DNA of 64,000 nucleotides. It comes from Zygnema cylindricum (taxonomy: Eukaryota; Streptophyta; Zygnematophyceae; Zygnematales; Zygnemataceae). Made by a program: the position numbers and the translations under genes. Shown here in pieces: positions 13,901 to 26,008 of the stretch. The first letter of the stretch is position 1, and each line of letters opens with the position of its first letter. Location: NCBI GenBank assembly GCA_037447655.1, contig JBBHKE010002690.1, forward strand, positions 146,166 to 210,165. The letters run 5' to 3'. The notes beneath the pieces are model-generated. The model saw only the letters and a program-made list of their open reading frames with translations, ran no database searches and had not been told where the DNA came from.

Positions 13901-14516
13901 CTAACTGTTTGTGTAATTTAGGTAACAATTATTGTTATCGCTAACTGTTTGAGTAATTTAGGTAACAATTCTTGTTATTGCTAACAGTTTGTGTAATTTA
14001 GGTAACAATTCTTGTTAGCGCTAGCAGTTTGTGGAATTTAGGTAACAGATTTTGTTATTGCTAACAGTTTGTTTAATTTAGGTAACAATTCCTATTATCG
14101 CTAACTATTTGTGTAATTTAGGTTACAATTCTTATTATCGCTAACTGTTTGTGTAATTTAGGTAACAATTCTTGTTATCGCTAATTGTTTTTGTAATTAA
14201 GGTAACAATTCCTGTTATCTCTAACTGTTTGTGTAATTTATGTAAGAATTCTTGTTATCGCTAACAGTTAGTGTAATTTAGGTAACAATTCTTGTTATCG
14301 CTAACAGTTTGTGTAATTTAGGTAACAATTCCCCTTATCACTAACTGTTTGTGGAATTTAGGTAACAATTATTGTTATCGCTAACAGATTGTGTAATGTA
14401 GGAAACAATTCCTGTTATCGCTAGCTGTTTGTGTAATTTAGGTAATAATTATTGTTATCCCTAATTGTTTGTGTAATTTAGGTAACAATTCTTGTTATCA
14501 CTAACTGTTTGTGTAA
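10948..14516 (+). repeat. Satellite A block 2
   Basis: The same 40-bp monomer and orientation as block 1, A1 form, with more single-base indels and several short monomers (for example near 11020, 11690 and 11905). It ends within GTGTAA, where an LTR remnant begins. Confidence 0.96.
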
Positions 14517-15055
14517 GATATTCTTAATGTGATTATGTACATGATAGAGCAACTGCGATAGATACGATTCTAGTCAACTTAGTGGGAACTCGATGGTAAC
14601 TTAGTGGGTAACTTCGTGGTAGCTTAGTGATAGCTCAGTGGTAGCTTAGTGATAGCTCAATGGTAGATTGACAGATTAGTGGTAGCTTGGTGTTTTGACG
14701 TACCTCTCAAGTACAGTGGTGTTGCCAGTTCAACAAAAGTATAAGACTTAGGACTCATAACATATTTTGCATCCAGACTTCCAAGTAGTAAAACTGCAGA
14801 TAGTTTTTGGGAAACTTCTAAGTATTATATCTTGAGTGTTGTCAGGTCAATTGTGCTATAACTATGGGAGTTATAAGTGTTTATGCTACTTTATATTCTG
14901 ATAGAGTTTTGTGAGGTTTAGATGTTTGTATAAGAATTGGTGATCACTTAAGAACAGCTGTTTGGCAGGATTCTTGATAGCTTCTAAGAGTGTATCATGT
15001 CTACTTCTACTACTACTGTTGCTCCTCCACCTACACCGGTGGTTGTAGAACAACA
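14517..15055 (+). mobile_element. 5'-truncated LTR-A (copia solo-LTR remnant)
   Basis: Non-satellite island of 539 bp that matches, in reverse orientation, the inner part of the LTR at 47678-48437 (shared: GATATTCTTAATGTGATT, a run of TAGCTTAGTGG-type repeats, and the 3' terminus). The 5' end of the LTR is missing; homology starts abruptly at GATATTC. The 3' terminus is intact, ending GTAGAACAACA, and sat A resumes directly. A short frame opens at ATG 14997-14999 and runs 59 nt to the LTR end. An imperfect repeat of TAGCTTAGTGG/TAGCTCAGTGG lies at about 14590-14690. Confidence 0.85.
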
Positions 15056-18000
15056 CATAGCGCTAAAAGTTTGTGTAATTTACATTATAAAACCTGTTAG
15101 CGCTAACTGTTTGTGTAATTTAGATAACAATTCTTGTTAGCGCTAAATGTTTCTGTAATTTAGGTAACAATTCTTGTTATCGCTAACTGTTTGTGTAATT
15201 TAGGTAACAATTATTGTTATCGCTAAAAATTTGTGTAATCTAAATAACAATTCCTGTTATCGCTAACTGTTTGTGTAATTTAGGTAGCAATTCTTGTTAT
15301 CGCTAATAGTTTGTGTAATATAGGTAACAATTCTTGTTATGCTAACAGTTTGTGTAATTTAGGTAACAATTCGTGTTATCGCAAACTGTTTGTGAAATTT
15401 AGGAAACAATTCTTATTATCGCTAATTGTTTGTGTAATATAGGTAACAAATATTGTTATCGCTAACACTTTGTGTAATTTAGGTAACAATTCCTGTTATC
15501 GCTAACTATTTGTGTAATTTAGGTAACAATTTTTGTTATCGCTAACTCTTTGTGTAATTTAGGTAACAATTCTTGTTATCGCTAACAGTTTGTGTAATAT
15601 TGGTAACAATTCCTGTTATCGCTAACTCTTTCTGTAATTTAGGTAAAAGTTCTTGTTATCGCTAACAATTTGTGTAATTTAGGTAACAATTCCTGTTATC
15701 GCTAAGTGTTTCTGTAATTTAGGTAGCAATTCTTGTTATCGCTAACAGTTTGTGTAATTCAGGTAACAATTCGTGTTATCGCTAACTGTTTGTGTAATTT
15801 AGGTAATAATTCATGTTATCGCTAACAGTTTTTGTAATTTAGGTTACAATTCTTATTATTGCTAACAGTTTGTGTAATTTAGGTAACAATTCCTGTTATC
15901 GCTAACTGTTTGTGTAATTTAGGTAACAATTCCTATTATCGCTAACTGTTTGTGTAATTTAGGTAACAATTGTTGTTATAGCTAATTGTTTCTCTAATTT
16001 AGGTAACAATTCTTGTTATCGCTAACAATTTGTGTAATTTAGGTAACAATTCTTGATTTGCTATCAGTTTGTGTAATTAAGGTAATAATTCCCGTTATCG
16101 CAAACTGTTTGTGTAATTTAGGTAACAATTCTTGTTATCCCTAATTGTTTGTGTAATATAGGTAACAATTATTGTTATCGCTAACACTTTGTGTAATTTA
16201 GGTAACAATTCCTGTTATCGCTAATTGCTTGTGTAATTTAGGTAACAATTTTGGTTATCGCTAACTCTTTCTGTAATTTAGGTAACAGTTCTTGTTTTCG
16301 CTAACATTTTGTGTAATTTAGGAAACAATTCCTATTATCGCTACCAGTTTGTGTAATTTAGGAAACAATTTCTATTATCGCTAACTATTTGTTTAATTTA
16401 ATTAACAATTTTTGTTATTGCTAACAGTTTGTGTAATTTGGTAACATTTCCTGTTATCGCTAACTATTTGTGTAATTTAGGTAACAATTCTTGTAATCGC
16501 TAACAGTTTGTGTATTTTAGGTAACAATTGGTGTTATCGCTAACTGTTTGTGTAATTTAGGTAACAATTCTTGTTATCGCTAACAGTTTGTTTATTTTTG
16601 GTAACAATTCCTGTTATCGCTAACTCTTTCTGTAATTTAGGTAACCGTTCTTGTAATCGCTAACAGTTTGTGTAATTTAGGAAACAATTCCTATTATCGC
16701 TAACTGTTTGTGTAATATAGGTAAGAATTCTTGATATCGCTAACAGTTTGTGTAATTTAGGAAACAATTCTTGTTATCGCTAACTGTTTGTGTCATTTTG
16801 GTAACAATTCTTGTTATCGCTAACAGTTTGTGTAATTTAGGTAACAATTCATGTTATCGCTAAATGTTTCTGTAATTTAGATTACAATTCTTGTTATCGC
16901 TAACAGTTTGTTTAATTTAGGTAACAATTAGTGTTATCGCTAACTGTTTGTGTAATTTAGGTAACAATTTTTGTTATCGCCAATTGTTTGTGTAATTTAG
17001 GTAACAATTCTTGTTATCGCTCTAACAGTTTGTGTAAGTTAGATAACAATCCCTGTTAGCGCTAATGGATTGTGTAGTTTAGGTAACAATTCTTGTTATC
17101 GTTAACTGTTTGTGTAATTTAGGTAACAATTCTTGTAATCGCTAACAATTTGTGTAAGTTAGGTAACAATTCATGTTATCGCTAACATTTTGTGTAAGTT
17201 AGATAACAATTCCTGTTAGCGCTAACAGTTTGTGTAAGTTAGGTAACAATTACTCTTATCGCTAACAGTTTGTGTAAGTTAGGTAACCATTTTTGTTAGC
17301 ACTAACACTTTGTGTAAGTTAGATAATAATTCATGTTAGCGCTAACTATTTCTGTAATTTAGGTTACAATTTCTTTATCGCTAAATGTTTGTGTAATTTA
17401 GGTAACAATTCTTGTTATCGCTATCAAATTGTGTAATTTAGATAACAATTCATGTTATCGCTAACAGTTTGTGTAATTTAAGTAAGAATTCTTGTTATAT
17501 CTAACAGTTTGTGTAATTTAGGTAACAAATTTGATTATCGCTAACTGTTTGTGTAATTTAGGTAACAATTCTTGTTATCGCTAAAAGTTTGTGTAATTTA
17601 GGTAACCATTCTTGTTAGCGCTAACATTTTGTGTAATTAAGGTAACCATTCTTGTTAGCTCTAACAGTTTGTGTAAGTTAGATAACAATTTTTTCAAGCG
17701 CTAACTGTTTGTGTAATTTAGGAAACAATTATTGTTATCGTTAACTGTTTGTGTAATTTAGGTAACAATTCTTGTTATCGCTAACTGCTTGTGTAATTTA
17801 GGTAACCAGTTCTTGATATCGCTAACACTTTGTGTAAGTTAGGTAACAGTTCATGTTATCGCTAACAGTTTGTGTAAGTTAGGTAACCATTCTTGTTAGC
17901 TCTAATAGTTTGTGTAAGTTAGATATCAATTCCTGTTAGCGCTATCTTGTGTAATTTAGGTAACAATTCCTGTTATCGCTTACTATTTGTGTAATTTAGT

Positions 18001-18415
18001 TAACAATTCATAATATCGCTAACAGTTTGTGTTAGTTAGATAACAATTCCTGTTACCGCTAACAGTTTGTGTAAGTTAGGTAATAATTGCTCTTATGGCT
18101 AACATTTTGTGTAAGTTAGGTAACCATTCTTGTTAGCGCTAACTGTTTGTGTAATTGTGTAACAATTTCTGTTATCGCTAACAGATGTGTAAGTTAGGTA
18201 ACAATTCCTGTTATCGCTAACAGTTTGTGTAAGTTAGGTGACGATTCTTGTTCGCTCAAACAGTTTGTGTAAGTTAGGTAACAATTCCTGTCAGCGCAAA
18301 CAGTTTGTGTAATTTAGATAACAACTCCTTTTATCGCTAATTGTTTGTGTAAGTTAGGTAACAATTCTTATTATCGCTAACAGTTTGTGTAAGTTAGATA
18401 ACAATTCCTATTAGC
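15056..18415 (+). repeat. Satellite A block 3 (A1 to A2 transition)
   Basis: 40-bp monomers as in block 1. From about 17030 a second form appears, with AAGTTAGATAAC instead of AATTTAGGTAAC and GTTAGCGCTAAC instead of GTTATCGCTAAC. The two forms are interspersed from here on. The last five bases (18411-18415, TTAGC) are the left target-site duplication of the next LTR. Confidence 0.96.
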
Positions 18416-20329
18416 TTTTGGTTTCAAAGCTTTATCCTCAGTAGACAAGGCTGTGAGGGGAGGTTTATAACTTAGAATATTTTTGGGTCCTTGAAGTTGT
18501 AATACTTACCTTGTATAGTGTGACAGTAGATGAGTAACTCTGAGTGTAGAGTACGGTCTGATAGACACGCGTCTGTATGAGAAACAATACAGAAAAGGCG
18601 GAATGAATCTTGACAAACTTAACACATCGAACGAAGTCAAACCGGCGCATCGGACGGACAAAAAGGAATACCAGACATTTGGGAAAGCAAGTGTGAAGAA
18701 TAAATATAGGATGTCGATTTGAACTGAACTAACGGTTACGATTTAAGTGTGGACCACAGGTGACAAAGTACTCCGTAAGCACTCTAAATATTCGTACAAG
18801 ATTAACCACAGCCGGTTAGACTTATTTAACTACTCCTGACGAAGCAGCAACAGTGGATGTACGTCATCTAATGAAGAAAACCTGAACAAAAGTTTTCTGA
18901 AGTTTAGCAAATTTAAATTTAGTGTGACACTGCTTGATTTAGGTTAGTGGAAAAAGAGATTTTTGGAAGTACATTAGGTACTCTGTCGTACTATAGTACA
19001 GCACGACTATTCAATCTGATTGGTCAAAAGAATCAGTAAGATAGACTGTTGTTTTGAAAAGTCAGTTTTGTGCGTAACTGCTAATTGGATTTAATATGGA
19101 GGTTTGAATAGATTCACGGATTGGGGGAGCAAACGGATTGATAATTAAAGTTACGTAAAAGACTCATTGAGTTGTGTGAACAAGCAATGACAAATGGACG
19201 GCGGATCGCGAAGCGATCCGATGTAAAATAAACGGAATGTTGAAATAGGCGCCGCCGGTACGGAGCAGGTGCGACGCAGTTAAGTCAACGCAGTTGCGGC
19301 TATTTTTATGATCTGTACGGAAAGCGCAGCCAGCGCAGGTAGCGCAACTACGGATAATATGAATAGGATAGATTTCAAGAAATGATGATTAAACGATAGT
19401 GGTAGCTTAGTGGTTGCTTAGTGGTAGCTTAGTTTCTGACATACGAAGAGTACGGTGTAAATATTATGTACAACAGAGGTTTGTCCTTTTGACTAGTTAG
19501 GTTATTAGAGTAGATACAGTACGGCTGGTATGCCTCCGTACTCTGAGTATAACTTGCAGGACTTAGATTATTTTATGTATCGCAGTCAAGTTAATCAAAG
19601 TAATGGCAGACTGTTTTCTGCATCTTTGACCTGTTGGTGTGATCACTCTGATTGGTGCTTTCATGTGAAACTTTGTGGAGTTATTTTATGATATAAAATC
19701 TATATGTGTGTGACGTTTCATTGTATTTTAGTATTTCTGTAAGATTCTGTGAACAGTCTAAGTGGTTAGTTTGTGAAGCTGTCAGCTATTTTTGGGAAAC
19801 TTTGGAGCATATATCCTCTAGATGCCGTGGTGGATTTGGCTGTAACTTTGAGAGTTTACATTGTATATGGTATTGCATATTGGTGCAGTTTGAGACCGGC
19901 CGCTTAGTGTGGAGTAATCTGTATCGCCTCGAACACTACTGCTTTTGAGGTAGTTCCAGGTGCTTCTCGTGAGTAATCCATGGTAACAAATGGCTATGGA
20001 CAACATGCATTAATCAGTTGTATAAAATTTTAGGACTTAAAAACATTTGGACAACCGCTTTGAGATAATGCAACTGAATGAAGTTTTTGTGAAACCTTGT
20101 GATGTCATATCTTATGGTTTACCGGTTCACTCGTAAATTTGGGAATTGACAGTGTGTATACTGTTGATATTGTATGCTGAATTTGGTGTAATTTGTACCT
20201 GTGGATCATTTTTTATAGTGAGTGAAACATTAGTGTTTGATTGATATCTTGGTTAGCTTCTGTGTAAGTTATGTCTAATTCTACCACTACAGCTGCAGCT
20301 CCACCTGTACTGGTAGTCATAGAACAACA
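18416..20329 (+). mobile_element. Solo LTR-A, 1914 bp, with perfect TSD
   Basis: A complete solo LTR. It starts TTTTGGTTTCAAAGCTTTA (first bases mutated from TGTTG), ends AGAACAACA, and is flanked on both sides by TTAGC (18411-18415 and 20330-20334), with sat A on either side. It is over twice as long as the other LTR-A copies, so it either carries an insertion or is a longer subfamily. The interior has a short TAGCTTAGTGG-type repeat (about 19400-19430), an 8-bp hairpin CGGATCGC/GCGATCCG near 19203-19221, a GTACGG...CCGTAC inverted repeat (19519-19541) and an AGGACTTAG word (19558-19566). A 59-nt frame from ATG 20271 reaches the LTR end. Other short open frames inside look non-coding. Confidence 0.9.
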
Positions 20330-23300
20330 TTAGCGCTAACATTTTTTAAAATTTTGGTAACAATTATTGTTATCGGTAACAGTTTGTGTCAGTTTGGTAA
20401 CAATTCCAGTTATCGCTAACAGTTTGTGTAAGTTAGGTGACCATTCTTGTTAGCTCTAACAGTTTGTGTAAGTTAGGTAACAATTCCCGTTAGCGCAAAC
20501 AGTTTGTGTAATTTAGATAACAATTCATGTTATCACTCAATGTTTGTGTGATTTAGGTTACAATTCTTGTTATCGCTAACAGTATGTGTAAGTTAGGAAA
20601 CCATTCTTGTTAGCTCTAAGAGTTTGTATAAGTTAGATGACAATTCCAGTTAGCGCTAACTGTTTGTTTTAATTTAGGTAACAATTCTTGTTATCGCTAA
20701 CCGTTTGTGTAATTTAGGTAACAATTCCTCTTATCGCTAACAATTTGTGTAAGTTAGATAGCAATTCCTGTTATCGCTAACTGTTTCTATAATTTAGGTA
20801 ACAATTCACGTTATCGCTAATAATTTGTATAATTTAGATAGCAATTCCTGTTATCGGTAATTGTTTGTGTAATTTAGGTCAAAAAAATTGTTATCGTTAA
20901 CAGTTTGTTTAATTTAGGTAACAATTCCAGTTATCGCTAACTGTTTGTGTAATTTAGGTAACAATTTCTGTTTTCACTAATTTTTTGTGTAATTTAGGTA
21001 ACAAATATTGTTATCGCTAATAGTTTGTGTAATAACAATTTCTGTTATCGCTAATTATTTGTGTACTTTAGGTAACAATTCTTGTTATCCCTAACACTTT
21101 GTGTAAGATAGATAACAATTCCTGTAAGCACTATCAGTTTGTGTAATTTAGGTTACAATTCTTGATATCGCTAACAGTTTGTGTAATTTAGATAACACTT
21201 CGTGTTAGCGCAAACAGTTTGTGTAATTTAGATAACAATTCCTGTTATCGCTACCTGTTTATGTAATATAGGTAACAATTTTTGTTATCGCTAACTGTTT
21301 GTGTAATTTAGGTAACAATTCTTGTTATCGCTTACAATTTGTGTAAGTTAGATAACAATTCCTATTAGCGCTAAATGTTTTTGTAAGTTAGGTAACAATT
21401 CCTCTTATCGCTAACAGTTTGTGTAAGATAGGTAACCATCCTTGTTAGCGCTAAGATTTTGTGTAAGTTAGGTAACCATTATTGTTAGCGTTAACTGTTT
21501 GTGTAAGTTAGATAGCAATTCCTGTTAGCGCTATCTGTTTCTGTTAATTAGGTAACAATTCATGTTATCGCTAACAGTTTGTGTAATAAAGAAAACAATT
21601 CTTGTTATCGTTAACTATTTGTGTAATTAAGGTAACAATTATTGTTATCGCTAACTGTTTGTGTAATTTAGGTAACAATTCCGGTCATCGCTAACTATTT
21701 GTGTAATTTAGGTAACAATTTTTTTTATCGCTAATTGTTAGTGTAATTTAGGTAACAATTCTTATTATCGCTAATAGTTTGTGTAATTTAGGTGACAATT
21801 CATATTATCGCTAACAATTTATGTAATTTAGAAAACAATTATTGTTATCGCTAACAGTTTGTGTAATTTAGGTAACAATTCTTGTTATCGCTAACTGTTT
21901 GTGTAATTTAGTTAACAATTCCTATTATCGCTAGGAGTTTGTGTAAGTTAGATAATAATTCATGTTAGCGCTAACAATTTGTGTAATTTAGATTACAAAG
22001 CCTGTTAGCGCTAACAGTGTGTGTAATTTAGATGACAATTCTTGTAAGCGCTAACTGTTTCGGTAATTTAGGTAACAATTCTTGTTATCGCTAATTGTTT
22101 GTGTAATTTAGGTGACAGTTCATATTAGCGCTAACAATTTGTGATATTTAGATAACAATTCCTGTTATCGCTAAGTGTTTATGTAATTTAGGTAACAATT
22201 CTTGTGATCGCTAACTGTTTGTGTAATTTAGGTAACGATTCTTGTTATCGCTAATAGTTTCTGTAATTTAGATTACAAGCCTGTCAGCGCTAACAGTTTG
22301 TGTAAGTTAGGTAACAATTCCTGTTATCGCTAGTAGTTTGTGTAAGTTAGATAACAATTCATGTTAGCACTAACAATTTGTGTAATTTAGATTACAAAGC
22401 TTGTTAGCGCTAACAGTTTGTGTAAGTTAAATAACAATTCATGTTATCGTCAGCTTTTTGTGTAATTTAGGTAACAATTATTGTTATCGCTAACAGTTTG
22501 TGTAATTTAGGTAACAATTCCAGTTATCGCTAACAGTTTGTGTAAGTTAGATAACAATTCCTGTTAGCGCTAACTGTTTGTGTAAGTTAGGTAACAATTC
22601 TTGTTATCGCTAACTGTTCATAAATTTAGCGATTCCTTTATCGCTATAGCTTCGATTTAGATTACAAGCCCATTAATACTAACAGCTTTGTAAAGCTTTA
22701 GGTAACAATTCGCTATGTATGCTTTGTGTGTGTTAGATAATACTCGTTAGCACCAACAATCTGTGTAATTTAGTCAAAGCTTGTTAAACTGTAGTTTGTT
22801 GTTGACAACAATTCATATTGCCGTACCGTTGTTAATTTAGGTAACAATTATTGTTATCGCTAACAGTTTGTGTAATTTAGGTAACAATTCCGGTTATCGC
22901 TAACAGTTTGTGTAAGTTAGATAACAATTCCTGTTAGCGCTAACTGTTTGTGTAAGTTAGGTAACAATTCCTCTTATCGCTAACAGTTTGTGTAAGTTAG
23001 ATAACAATTCATATTAGAGCTAACTGTTTCTGTTATTTAGGTAACAGTTCTTGTTATCTTTAACTGTTTGTGTAATTTAGGTAACAATTCATGTTATCGC
23101 TAACAGTTTGTGTAATGTAGAATACAATTCTTGTTCTCGCTAACAGTTTGTGAAATTTAGGTAATAATTCTTGTTATTGCTAATAGTTTGTGTAAGTTAG
23201 GAAACCATTTTTGTTAGCTCTAACAGTTTGTGTAATTTAGATTTCAAAGCCTGTTAACGGTAACAGTTTGTGTAAGTTAGATAACAATTCCAGTCATTGC

Positions 23301-25713
23301 TAACTATGTGTGTTAGTTAGGTAAAATTCTTGTTATCGCTAAAGCTAACAATTTTTGTTATCGCTAAATTTTTGTGTAATTTAGGTAAGCACATTATTGT
23401 TAGCGCTAACAATTTCTGTAAATTAGATAACTATTCTTGTTAGCGCTTATTGTTTCCATAATTTAGGTAACTTTTTTTGTTATCGCTAATAATTTGAGTA
23501 ATTTAGGTAACAATTCCTATTATCGCTAATAGTTTGTGTAAGGTAGGTAACAATTCTTGTTATAGCTAACTGTTTGTGTGATTTAGGTTACAATTCTTGT
23601 TATCGCTAACAGTTTCTGTAATTTAGGTAACTATTCCTGTTATCGCTAACAGTATCTATAAGTTAGGTAACCATTCTTGTTAGCTCTAAGAGTTTGTATA
23701 AGTTAGATGACAATTCTAGTTAGCGCTAATTGTTTCTTTTAATTTAGGTAACAATTCTTGTTATCGCTAACTGTTTGTGTAATTTAGGTAACAATTCTTG
23801 TGATCGCTAACAGTTTGTGTAAGTTAGATAACAATTCATGTTAGCGCTAACAGTTTGAGTAATTTAGATTACAATTCCTGTTATCGCTAACTGTTTGTGT
23901 AATTTAGGTAACAATTCCTTTTATCGCTAACAGTTTGTGTAAGTTAGGTCATTATTCTTGTTAGGGCTTACAGTTTGTGTAAGTTAGATAGCAATTCCTG
24001 TTATCGCTAACTATTTTTGTAATTTAAGTTAAAATTCTTGTTATTGCGAACTGTTTGTGTAATTTAGGTAACAATTCACTTATCGCTAATAACTTGTGTA
24101 ATTTAGATAACAATTCCTGTTATTGGTAATTGTTTGTGTAATTTAGGTGAAAAAAATTGTTATCGCTAACAGTTTGTTTAATTTAGGTAACAATTCTAGT
24201 TATCGCTAACTGTTTGTGTAATTTAGGTAATAATTCTTGTTATCACTAATTTTTTGTGTAATTTAGGTAACAATTATTGTTATCGCTAATAGTTTGTGTA
24301 ATAACAATTGCTATCAACTATTTGTGTAATTGACAATTCTGTTATCACTGTCGTTACACTTTAGGTAACAATTAAGTATCGCACTGTTTATGTAATTTAG
24401 TAACAATTATCATATCGCTAACACTTTGTGTAAGTTAGATAACAATTCCTGTTAGTGTTTTTCGTTGTGTAATTTATATAACAATTCTTGTTAGCGCAAA
24501 CAGTTTGTGTAATCTAGATAACAATTCCTGTTATCGCTACCTGCTTGTGTAATATAGGTAACAATTTTTGGTATCGCTAACTGTTTGTGTAATTTAGGTA
24601 ACAATTCTTGTTATCGCTAACAATTTGTGTAAGTTAAAAAAAATTCCTGTTAGCGCTAACTGTTTGTGTAAGTTAGGTAACAATTCCTCTTTTCGCTAAT
24701 AGTTTGTGTAAGATAGGTAACCATTCTTGTTAGCGCTAAAATGTTGTGTAAGTTAGATAACAATTCATGTTAGCGCTAACTTTTTCTTTTATTTAGGTAA
24801 CAATTTTTGTTATCGCTAACTGTTTCTGTAATTTAGGAGACAATTCACGTTATCGCTAACAGTTTGTGTAATGTAGAAAACAATTCTTGTTATTGTTAAC
24901 TGTTTGTGTAATTTAGGTAACACTTATTGTTATCGCTAACTGTTTGTGTAATTTAGATAACAATTCCTGTTAGCGCTAACTGTTTGTGAAAGTTAGGTAA
25001 CAATTCCTCTTATCGCTAACAGTTTGTGTAAGATAGATAACAATTCTTGTTAGCGCAAACAGTTTGTGTAATTTAGATAACAATTCCTGTTATCGCTACC
25101 TACTTGTGTAATATAGGTAACAATTTTTGTTATCGCTAATTGTTTATGTAATTTAGGTAACAATTCTTGTTATCGCTAACAATTTGTGTAAGTTAGATAA
25201 CAATTCCTGTTAGCGCTAACTGTTTGTGTAAGTTAGGTAACAATTCCTCTTATCGCTAACAGTTTGTGTAAGATAGGTAACCATTCTTGTTAGCGCTAAA
25301 ATTTTGTGTAAGTTAGATAATAATTCATGTTAGCGCTAACTTTTTCTTTTATTTAGGTAACACTTTTTGTTATCGCTAACTGTTTGTGTAATTTAGGTAA
25401 CAATTATTGTTATCGCTAACTGTTTGTGTAATTTAGGTCACAATTCCGGTTATCGCTAACTGTTTGTGTAATTTAGGTAACAATTATTGTTATCGCTAAC
25501 AATTTGTGTAATTTAGGTAACGATTCTTTTTATCGCTAACAGTTTGTGTAAGTTAGATAAGAATTCATGTTAGCACTAACAATTTGTGTAATTTAGATTA
25601 CAAAGCTTGTTAGCGCTAACAGTTTGTGTAATTTAGATGACAATTTTTGGTAGCGCTAACTGTTTCTGTAATTTAGGTAACAATTTTTGTTATCGCTAAT
25701 TGTTTGTGTAATT
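20330..25713 (+). repeat. Satellite A block 4 (mixed A1/A2)
   Basis: Interspersed A1 and A2 monomers, frequently with the palindrome GTTAGCGCTAAC or the variant GTTAGCGCAAAC. Two pockets (about 22612-22835 and 24300-24460) are strongly eroded, with many small deletions, while monomers on both sides are clean. A roughly 557-bp block at about 24490-24800 recurs at about 25050-25360. Confidence 0.95.
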
Positions 25714-25735
25714 TGTTGGATTGGCACGTGTATGC
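25714..25735 (+). repeat. 22-bp inverted copy of the TRIM LTR start
   Basis: Between sat A and the TRIM lies TGTTGGATTGGCACGTG plus five bases. The first 17 bases are the exact reverse complement of 25948-25964, which is the start of the TRIM 3' LTR on the minus strand. This points to a second, opposite-orientation TRIM end or a rearranged junction. Confidence 0.75.
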
Positions 25736-25964
25736 TGTTGATTTCCTAGAAATCCGGGATTCGGCATGTCCCATACTAGGGAAAAGTGAGCCGGCCAGGG
25801 CTCGAACCTGGGACCTCTGACTTGAGCTGTCAACGCACTAACCACTGTGCCACCAGCTCGATGTAGAGCCTGGTGGGTCCGTACCTATTTCTTTTAGGCG
25901 GATTCGAGTGTGACATTTCACATTCTACCCCGTATTGAACCGGCATTCACGTGCCAATCCAACA
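25736..25964 (-). repeat. TRIM 3' LTR
   Basis: 229-bp LTR. On the minus strand it begins TGTTGGATTGGCACGTG and ends GGAAATCAACA. It is nearly identical to 26022-26242; the tRNA-like parts differ at only a few positions. Confidence 0.88.
25788..25859 (-). ncRNA. tRNA-like pol III unit inside TRIM 3' LTR
   Basis: 72 nt that can be folded as a tRNA on the minus strand. The acceptor halves GAGCTGG and CCGGCTC pair over 7 bp (one G-U). The D arm contains TGGCACAGTGG, which fits the A-box consensus. The anticodon stem TTGAC/GTCAG pairs (one G-U). The T arm contains GGTTCGAGCCC, close to the B box, on a CCAGG/CCTGG stem. A TTTT terminator-like run follows two bases after the 3' end. The anticodon loop is AGCTCAA, lacking the invariant T33, so it is probably not a functional tRNA. 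A tRNA-derived internal promoter captured in an LTR is the best reading. Confidence 0.75.
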
Positions 25965-25973
25965 CCCCCCCTC
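25965..25973 (-). other. TRIM polypurine tract
   Basis: On the minus strand GAGGGGGGG lies directly before the TGTTGG start of the 3' LTR, the position and composition expected for priming plus-strand DNA synthesis. Confidence 0.75.
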
Positions 25974-26008
25974 ACGGGAAGGCCGGTCACACCATCCGCA
26001 ATCCCGCT

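Noticed and set aside
18465-20006. Short open frames of 60-80 codons within the solo LTR
   Set aside because: They overlap on opposite strands, have no recognisable motif, and lie in LTR sequence.
1-25713. Interstitial telomere repeats, because monomers contain TTTAGG
   Set aside because: TTTAGG occurs once per 40-bp unit and is followed by TAAC, with no tandem TTTAGGG runs.
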